Under the pieces are notes generated by a model that saw nothing but the letters and a program-made list of their open reading frames with translations, ran no database searches and was not told the DNA's origin. 64,000 nt of DNA, from contig CAHIKZ030002633.1 of NCBI GenBank assembly GCA_903632075.3, forward strand, positions 1,612,001-1,676,000, written 5' to 3'. The first letter of the stretch is position 1. Each line of letters begins with the position of its first letter. Shown piece by piece: positions 43,901 through 53,750 of the stretch. Both the position numbers and the translations under genes were made by a program. The stretch comes from Acanthosepion pharaonis (lineage: Eukaryota > Mollusca > Cephalopoda > Sepiida > Sepiidae).

Positions 43901-46882
43901 CAAGACTCACTTGGTCTCTGTGATGATCTTAAAAACATCAAAAATGACATTGCTTATTTGTTAGATATATTCACAAAGTTCAATGAAATTAATTTGCAGT
44001 TGCAAGGAAATGATCCAAACCTTATCAAAGTCTAATCTTCTATCTCCACCTTCCTGTCTAAGTGTAAGTTATTCAAATGAAACTTAGCCTGTCATGAACT
44101 CTACCAGTTTCCAAGCCTCTCTGAATTGGATAAAGAGAAGAGCATATCAGATGATGACCTTCAAGTGTATTGTGCTCACCTGGAAGAGCTGCAAAGAGAC
44201 ATGTCTGAAAGATTTCAGGATCTTTTATCACTTAAAATACCAGACTGGGTAATCAATCCATTCTTAGATTTAAGCAGTGAGGAAACAGGAGAGGCATAGG
44301 AAAAATTAGTTTCAATCCAAAACAACATTGAGCTAAGGCCAAAGTTCAAGATAAAGATTTTTGGTTAAAAAAAATCTGACTTCTATCCAGTATTATGGAA
44401 CAAGGTGAAGATATATTTTATTGCCTTTCCAACATCATATTTGGTAGAATGGGACTTCAGTGCAATTACCTTGCTTCTTTCCAAGCAAAGGAACAGACTT
44501 AAAATTACCGAACATTGAGATCTAAGACTTCTTAGTGAGTTCCAGCCTGATGTGGAGAAACTAATATCCCTACACCCATCCTGTTAGAAGTAATTGTGAA
44601 AACTAAAATGGTTTATTAAATTAACTAATATTTTTCAACACATTTTGTTTAATATTGTTGTTTTCATTTTGAAAAAATAGCTTGCATGGGGAGAGGGGGA
44701 GCTAGGAATCTATCTGGAAGCCAAAGGGGCACCGGGGCTGAAAAAATTTGGGAAACACCGACATAAATGAACCATTATACTTGCATAAGTACAAAAATCA
44801 ATTTTTCAGCTCTACTTGTGCCACTTTGAGATTGTGATCAAAGTTAAACCAAAATTTTCAAGTCTATTGAAGACACTCTACAAAAAAATTTGCTATCAAA
44901 ACTTAATGAAATGATTGCCTGGAATATGGAAGTGAATAATGCAAATTGTTCATTGAATTAACATATTTCAATATTTAAGACACCCAAATTATTCTACTAA
45001 TATTCCTTTAACTTGGCATTAAAAAAAAGAACCTGAGAAAGGAACATTCACTGCCAAAATGTAACTTCTAATGATTATCTAGAATTCCAATATAAGTAGA
45101 TTACCAAATGACTTAGTATTTGTGCTTAAAAAAAAAAAAAATTCTTAGCTAAATTAAGATTTTATTATAGATAAATTTATGATAAGAGGTTATACAAGAC
45201 TATAAAAATTGCTGCAACTTACCGTGGTCCACGCCCTCTTCTGCCCAAACCTAAAGTCAAATTTAAAGAAATATTTAATGGAAGTACTTATTTTGAAAAA
45301 CATTTAATAAAACTTCAGAATTCACTTTGAGAGTAAATATATCATGATTAAAATAAACAGGATAAAAAAGAAAAATACCTCTTCCTCGTCCTCTTCCAAA
45401 GCTGCGATCTCGCCCACCGCCTTCCTCATTACTTTCTTCTTCATTTTCTTTATTTTCTCTGAAGTCTCCTCTGTCTCGTCCTCGACCACGGGCATGACGG
45501 GGAGGGAGGGGCCCACTACGGCGACCACGCCTGTGTCCAAAATCAGCCTTATCAGCTGTACGGGGTTCACGATCTTTGCTGCGCTCCCTAGTGTCTGACC
45601 TGTTCTCACTAATGTGATTGGCAACAGGCTCAGATTTCTGATTTGAGGAAGCAGCAGCAGCAGCAGAAGCAGCAGCAGTATTTGTACGTTTCTTTTTTTT
45701 ACCAGACTCTTTCCACTCACCCTAAAGGATAAAACAAAGACATTGTTGAAACAGGACAGACAAAATCCAAATTTGATCATTACCAGTTCATGTTGGTTCA
45801 TTATAAAGTACTTTTATTATATAAATAAGTATCAATCCAAATAAAAAATGTAAAAACTTTAAAGCATAAATCCCTGAAAAAAGGTTTTAAGTCAGTCTGA
45901 TGTAGGTACCTCCACTTGTTTGCTGAAAAAACATCACAACATAATGAAAAAAGGCCCCAAACTTAATAAAACAAAGTTTTATCATCAAAATGTTTGTCAT
46001 TATCAAGAGGAAAGACCAAAGTATTTTTTTTATTTTATTAAATTTTTTAATCATTTCTAGCACATTTGAAATTTTGGTAAAAAATTTTTTTAAGCCAGCA
46101 GTCTACATAATAATGATTAATTTTTTAGTGCATTTTTTTCAGGTAGAAAACAATTTGGAAATTCTAGCAAAAATCAAATAATTTTAAGGAAACTTTCAGG
46201 ACTTATTCACAAATGAACAAATTTTTTTTTTTTACATGTTACCCCCACCCCTACACACACACTCACTCAGACCACTTAATTTCATGAAATTGAGAAATTA
46301 AATTTCAATCCCAAAATGAATTTTATTAGTTAAAAGCAGGACTCCTTGTAAAATGTAAATCAATTGTTTTTTTTTTTTCAAACTACTACCCATTTCCCAA
46401 AAATCGGCTCTGTATTGTAAATAAAAAATGCAATAAAACTATAACATTTAATTTGAAAAGCTTTTATTTTTCTAAATAAAGATTTATTAAGGATACTATT
46501 GTCTAAGAAAAATAATTTTTTTTTCCATAAATAATGAATTTTTAGAAGAATTGTTTGCATTTTTTTAAAATTTTAATTATAATATATAAATTGTTTAAAA
46601 TTCTGCATTACTCTAATCCAGTTAAATGATATTGCGATTAAGTGAAATCTATATTTACTAATCTAAAATCGAAAAGCTTAATACAGAGTATTTTGTATCA
46701 AGATTCAATTTTTTCTTTTTTTCTGTATATATTTTGCAATGTGCCCCTGTTTGAAAGTATGGTCAACCATACAGGACATAGCAGAAAATAAGAGCACTGA
46801 CTATAAACTTAAAGTCAACATACCTTAAATTTCATTATAGGGAAAATTTCCCAACATTTTTAACATTACTGAGTACTTTAAA

Positions 46883-46921
<39 letters not shown>

Positions 46922-48241
46922 TCCTCACCAGTTATTTTCTTAAATTATGTTTTCACAGATAAAGTCTCTGTAGAACAACAAAAAATGTGTTGACATGTCT
47001 CAGCACTTGTTAAGTGATCTACAAATGACAAGTGATGGTGACAAGCACATAATCACTGCTACTGTTTGTTTTAAAAATCCATTTCTCCTATTTTCAACTT
47101 AATGTAAATAATATTTTTTTTAAGCCAGATTAATTATACTTTAAAGTCAGCTAATATTCCTTAAAGTTTCAGAAAAAAATATATATTATTTTTGGAAGAT
47201 TTTTAAAACCGAGAATTAACTTTTGTTTACAAATTTGTCAAAAAAAGACAATTTTAAATGATTTTCTGAAAGCAACCAAAAAAAATATAATTTCTATTTG
47301 AAATCCAGATTATTTTGCTTAATGGAAATAGTAAATTTAATCATTTAGCTTTCAATTAAAGCTAAAAAAAAAAAATAAAAAAAAAAAATCAAGAATGCTT
47401 TTTCATTTTTAAAAATTCATTTTAATCCTCAGGTATCAAATATTCAGTGGAGGTACATAGTCTGATGAGAGTTCATTAATGCCCTGAGATCTTAAAATTT
47501 AAACCATGTTAAGATAGGGCTTTGTTCAATAACTTTTTAATTTCACTCATAATTTTTAATTTATACAAGCAGAGCACTTGGCAGAATAGATAACTTCAAA
47601 TATGATAATACAGGAAAAAATATGTTAACTATATTTTGCACAATAATTAGAGAGATTATTTACACCTTAAAAAACAATGTCCAATACAAATCAAAATCTT
47701 CTATCACTGTACCATTATGAAAGTTGCTTGGGGATCCAACCTTTGAACCACCAACATAGAATTGGCCAGAGAAAAAGTGTGGAGAAATCAGGTTGAGGCC
47801 AATATTGAAAAATTGTCCTTATGCTTTGTTGATGACCATGGCAAAGTTTTCATTGAAAATATCTTAAATTCATCAAGGAATTTGATTTGAATTATGGGGA
47901 TGCTGAGAATGAACTTTTCCTTATGTATCCCAGTTAGGAAAGTTGCCTCAATGACACAAACGCTGCTGCTTGACAGCTAAGCGAGTTCCATCACAACTTT
48001 GGAAAGTTAACATTTGAGAAGCAGAGGAAGTACAACTTTTTAGCTTAGGGAAAACATTCAGCTCAAGAGAATTGAATTAAATTGGGTTCTGATAGACTCA
48101 GATGTGTCTAGAACTGAATCAACTTGTGCAATGGTTCACTCTCCAGAAATCTGGAGCGACAGTTAAATTTTATCTTTCTTTTATGGGCTGTGCCCCTTCA
48201 AGACGATTGTGGCTATCTACAACTTCCTATCTTTTGTAGCA

Positions 48242-48276
<35 letters not shown>

Positions 48277-51200
48277 AAATATCCTTCCTGTTATGCCATC
48301 TATTTACATTTAGTTTGTTTTCCTGGCCCTCTTGTCTTCAATGTCATAAAAATTTCAATTGTTACTTTGATCCTAACTGTCCTTTTTTGTTTCTCTTTTC
48401 CTTAAAACTTCATTGCTTACATATTCCTTCTATGGTATTCTTCTGTAAAACCACATCTTGGTAACAAGTCTCCTCTTCATCAGTATTCACTGGCATGTAG
48501 GAGGATTTATATTACATAGCAGTTTATCACTTTTCTTTGTTTCTAATAAACTTTTCCTGTTTCTTAATACTTTGATTTGCTTTTGGAGGGAATCTTTTTC
48601 TATTCCAATGTGCCTTCAGATTTCAGTGTTCATCTATTAAAACACTTCCCAGATATTTAAATTTCTGTACTGGTTTGTCTTTTGATGTCTTCAATTCCTA
48701 AATTGCATCTCAGGCCATTTCTCTTGCTAACAACCATACATTCTGCCTTCTTACAATTGATGGTTAGTCCTTTTGTTCTTACTTTCCTGCTTTGCCCAAG
48801 AATTCATGCTATTTTTGTGTCTGCAATAAACAGTCATCTGCATATCTTCTGCTGAGATTGTGCCCACCAACAATAAATCCCGGTAGGATGTCAAATTCTT
48901 TTAGGATTGCCTTGTCGCAAATGTTGAATAAATCCAGCAAGAAAATGTCCTTGTCGTATGTCCCTTTCTACTTTTTTGTACTTCATTCATTTTCTATTTT
49001 TATGCAGGGCATTTGTTCCCATATACGTTCTGTATTCTAATTTCTTTCCCAACATAGTTCAAATAAATCTTTGTGCAGTACTTTATCAAATGTCTTGCAT
49101 CATCTATAAAATAGGTCCTTTTGTTCTCTCCAATATCAGAGAGGCTTTCAGTTAAAATGAAGCACACAATACTGAAATGTGCCCCTTACCATTATGTCTG
49201 GATAATTCTGAAAAGTTAACTAAGAAATTTTGCTGTTAAGCTTGTGTAAGAATTTTTATTATTGAGTGTATATTTAATTTAAGGCCTTTTCACCCCAGTT
49301 GCATTATAAGTTCAAGGCCACGTTTAATTCTGTAAAAATGTCCTGGATATACCAGAATAAAAATATCAAAAACAGGGCAATACAAAACACAGATGAGAAA
49401 AATATAAAAAAAAATTATATTTACCTGGTCATTTTCACCTTCAAGAAGCATGATAACAGCTTTCTCTGGATCAAATTCTGCATCATGTAAAGCTACTGCT
49501 GCTTCATCATAACTTTTGCCAGTTGCTTCCATAACCTGCATATTTGTTAAACAATCTGATAATGAAGTTACAAAGTATACATGAACAAAAAGCAATCAGG
49601 ATGAATGAATTTTCAGATATTTCTTTCATTTACTTTTTGTCACGGCTTTCCAGGATTAATTCATCTTTGCAAGCTCCCAACTAATTTTTGCTGAATATCT
49701 ACAGAGATTCTCTATGGGAATTTAATCTAGACTGACTTATATCGTACTATCTATATTATCTTTTGTGTGTGTGTGTGTGTGTGTGCGCGTGTGTGTGTGT
49801 ATATAAAAATACACTTCTAGGAAAATTCAGTTTTCAATACTCTTGATCATTTAGACAGTGATCACAAAGGTTCAACACCAGTTCTACTCAACGATATCAC
49901 TTCTACATTTCACAGTTCTTGGCATGCTGTTAAGATTGAACTATTTCTCCACAACTACAAAGGCAACATTCAAAAGCATTCTTTACAAGCTCAAAAATAG
50001 ACTTCACAAATCCAAATCTCACATCAGTCTGAATCATAGCTCCCATATTTTATCAATAGAAGCTTCAGAACACATTTTAATGAGATAAAACCAGTTTCCC
50101 TTTGATGATTGTTCTGGAAATTAACTGTCAGCAATTCTGAACTCTTATTATGGACAGCATATTTTAGCAGTATGTCATCTTTGTAGTAAACTGTAAGCTT
50201 GCCAGGCCTTATTTCTTGCAGTTGTACCCATTTGGTAGACAAATTCTCTTTATCATAGATAGTGATGTCTTTTGTTCCTAGTTGAAATGATCAGTATATA
50301 TTCTTATAGTTTTGAATGAAAAACATTGTCACCAACAAGATACATTCTATTTTAGGACAGTTATATAGCAAGCTATATTTTATAAGACTCACAATTTTAT
50401 CCTTGTGTCAAGGATGCTTGGATTTGCTTAACTTCATAACACCATCTTCCTGAGCCATCCATGGAAGTTGACAGTGTTACAAAGTCATAAATCTTTTGGT
50501 TGCAAATCCAACTGTTTACCAATACTATAAGTATTTTACTGTGGGAACTAAGTAACCTGAACATTTTGGCATTTCCAATTTCATGTGATTCATTGTTGGT
50601 CAAAAAAAAAAAAGAAAAAAAAAAAAAATCAAGATAGAGTGACTGTTGAAGCAACACAACCATCATGCTGCATCCATACCCTACACCAATGTAATGGTGG
50701 GACTTGTTTATCTCAAAGTTGGGTGGGTGGATTATTCTGACCTCACTTTACCATAACAAAAATTTCTCAAACTATGCCCGATTTTAATAATTACAAAATA
50801 AATCATTTCCCTTAATCCAATTGTATGCTAAATTAAGTTAGCAGTAGTACATGAAATATAGCAGGTACAAAAGTTTATACAGGTTAATCCATAAAAGAAA
50901 CATCTTATTACAATTCATCAAGATGTTGTTGTCAAGACATAGTAGCTTAAGAACAGCTAGAACTGCAGCCACCAAATTCTCTATAGTTACTAATATAACA
51001 GAGTTACTGGTGTGGATTTTACCAGTAAATCTAAATAATAAATGTGAATGTCAGCATGTCACACTTTTTCAACTTTACTCCTCGAGGCTGTAGCCCAACA
51101 TAACATTTTGGAATCAGGCCAATTCCATGAGCAAATTAAAACATTCCAGGCTGGATCTAAACCAGCAATTCTGAAATTTGGGATTTTTATTATTTTTAGC

Positions 51201-52404
51201 AATTATTATTTTGCAATTATTTTTTTTTGTACAATAATTTTCATAATCTTGGAAATAAATTTGGGAATTATCAAAATTGCGAAATCCAGCAAAAGTCACC
51301 AATGAAATAAAAAAAATGTTTGTAGGGAAACTAAGGACCTACATATATTACATTGTCTTTAAATTAAGTGGCGGCAGAATTATCGTTGATCTTCTCAAAA
51401 GGTAAGTTTAAATATTAATGCAATAATTAAATGCAGTGATCAATTTTGAGTTCTCCTGTAGTTTGTTGCCTATCGTAATTACTCTTGAGATGAAGGCCCA
51501 ATCAAGATCCCTCTGTAGGAGCTAGCTTAAATGCCACCCAATAGCTAGTGAATCTATAATAATTGGTAGTTAATTAGAATGTGAATTCCTGTGGTTGCAA
51601 TTTAACATGCAGAATAAAGTGGTTGAAGGAGCTAGTGGAGTAGATTTTACAAGAAAGTTATTTTATGCAATTTGGAATAGAAATTGAGCAGTTGATGTGA
51701 AAAGAGTTAGCCAAACTAAGAAATGTGAATTTTACAATAGCAGATGTACCTTGGTGCTTGATTTTTCAAGTGAGCTTTTTGAGAAATGAAAAGCATTTAA
51801 TTACAATAAAATGGATTAATACCTAGAATTGTCTGGGTTTGAACTTTAAATCCCTGATCTCTTATTGTGACCCAAATTTCCCCCCCTCCACCCTTTATGC
51901 TTCTCACAGGAACTAGCTTAAAAATCCTATCCTTCAAGCAAGTCTTCAGATAATTTCAACAATCTTTGAACTTTCCTAAACCATAATTTACTTTTAATGA
52001 TAGATGGATATATTTAAAATATAAACGAAAGGTATAAAGACAAGGTTATTCACCTGTTCAATCTTCTCAATCTTTCGGTTAGCTGGATCCTCATTTTCGG
52101 CTCGGTCATTAATCATTTGAGCAATACGGATCTGCTCCGGGGTTGGCTGAAAAAATTATAAATTATCATAGATAAGCAAACCAATGAGAAGTAAAAAAAA
52201 AAAAAAAACCATTTATATTTTATTGGAAGCTTCAAGCATTATACATTTTATGATGCATTTCAATCTTCACCAGCCCAGCTTCCTTTTTCTTTCATACAGT
52301 TTTTCAATATCATTGAGAATAAGTATGCAAATAAAACAACTTTTATGACATAACCAATGAGAATTTTTAGACCATCAATTCTAAATTTATTTACCTGGCT
52401 GGGA

Positions 52405-52443
<39 letters not shown>

Positions 52444-53592
52444 GGGAGCATATTCATACACCTACAAATTTTTCATTTATTGTATTTCCAACTAATGAAT
52501 AAAATACTTTTCATATAATTAATTGTAGACAGATGCATAATAACTAAATATGCATAGAAAACAAAAAAATTTGATTTAGTAGAAATAAATTCTATTTATC
52601 CAGTTTAATGGGTGAAAAAAGTATTTGTACAATACAAAAAAGAATACATAATCCTGATTTAATACTTTGTAGAATAGCCATTATTCCCATCTACTGCAAC
52701 CAATCTCTTCTTGTAGTTCTCAATGATTTGCAAATTCTAGTTGGTATTTTGTTCCCCCACTCTTCTTCGCTTATGGTCTTCAGATCCAGGATGTTTGTTG
52801 GAGCTCTCAATTGGATTTAAATTTTCAAATAATGCTAGATTCTCAATTGGGTTTAAATCTGGGGACTAATTTGGCCATTTCAGGACATTTACATTATTTT
52901 TAGCAAGCAATTTCTTCATAGATTTTGCAGTGTGCTTAGGAACATTATCTTGTTGGAAGATCTAAATCTGGAGGAAGTTGTAGATTTTCAATCAAAATTT
53001 GCTTCAAAAATATTTTAATATGCTGCGGCATTCATTCTACCATCTATTACTGTTATGTAGCCAGTACCTTTTGCAGAAAAACATCCCCAAACCATGATGT
53101 TGCCACCATCAAATTTCACTGTTGGAACTGTGTTCTTTTGATTGAAGGCATCGCCATCTTTCCTCTATACATGATTTCAAGAATTACATCCAAACAACTC
53201 AGTTTTGGTTTCGTCTGTCCATAATACTCTTTCCCAACATGATTTTTCCATATCCTTATATTCACAAACGAATTTCAACCTGGCATCTCTGTGTCTTTTC
53301 AATAGCAGTAGAGTTTTCTGAGGGGAGAATGACTTTAGATTGTTCCTATAAATTTCATTGCTTATTGTTTGTTTAATAACAAATTCATGATGAAAGCAAA
53401 TCATCCTGCAATTCTTGACAAGTAACCATTGGATTTTGTTTAATTTGATGCATTAATTTCCTTTAAGAACTTGCAGAAATCTTCTGTTGAGCACCTGTTC
53501 TTTGGTTTTCAACAGTTTTGAGTTTTTTATACCTTGCAATGAATGAACTGATGGTAGTAAATGGAATATTCAGGTTGTCTGAGATTTTCCCA

Positions 53593-53665
<73 letters not shown>

Positions 53666-53683
53666 CTTTATATATAAAATTAC

Positions 53684-53750
<67 letters not shown>

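Larger units (their letters stand above)
41194..45222 (-). other. Intron 5, mostly one hAT transposon
   Basis: 4029 nt, of which 3382 are the hAT element 41379-44760. The remaining 450 nt near exon 5 are plain AT-rich sequence. Confidence 0.8.
45722..49424 (-). other. Intron 3 with three transposon relics
   Basis: 3703 nt holding, from low to high coordinate, TAGGTACC copy C, a Helitron helicase fragment and a LINE reverse-transcriptase fragment. Only about 150-250 nt next to each exon are plain. Confidence 0.8.

Noticed and set aside
45344..45598. Ser/Thr-rich plus-strand open frame
   Set aside because: It is antisense to UBAP2L exon 4, whose minus-strand reading is the conserved one.
50397..51305. 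Several open frames of 60-90 residues in intron 2
   Set aside because: Low complexity or AT-rich, no domain, no splice context, and no match to known element proteins that I could recognise.
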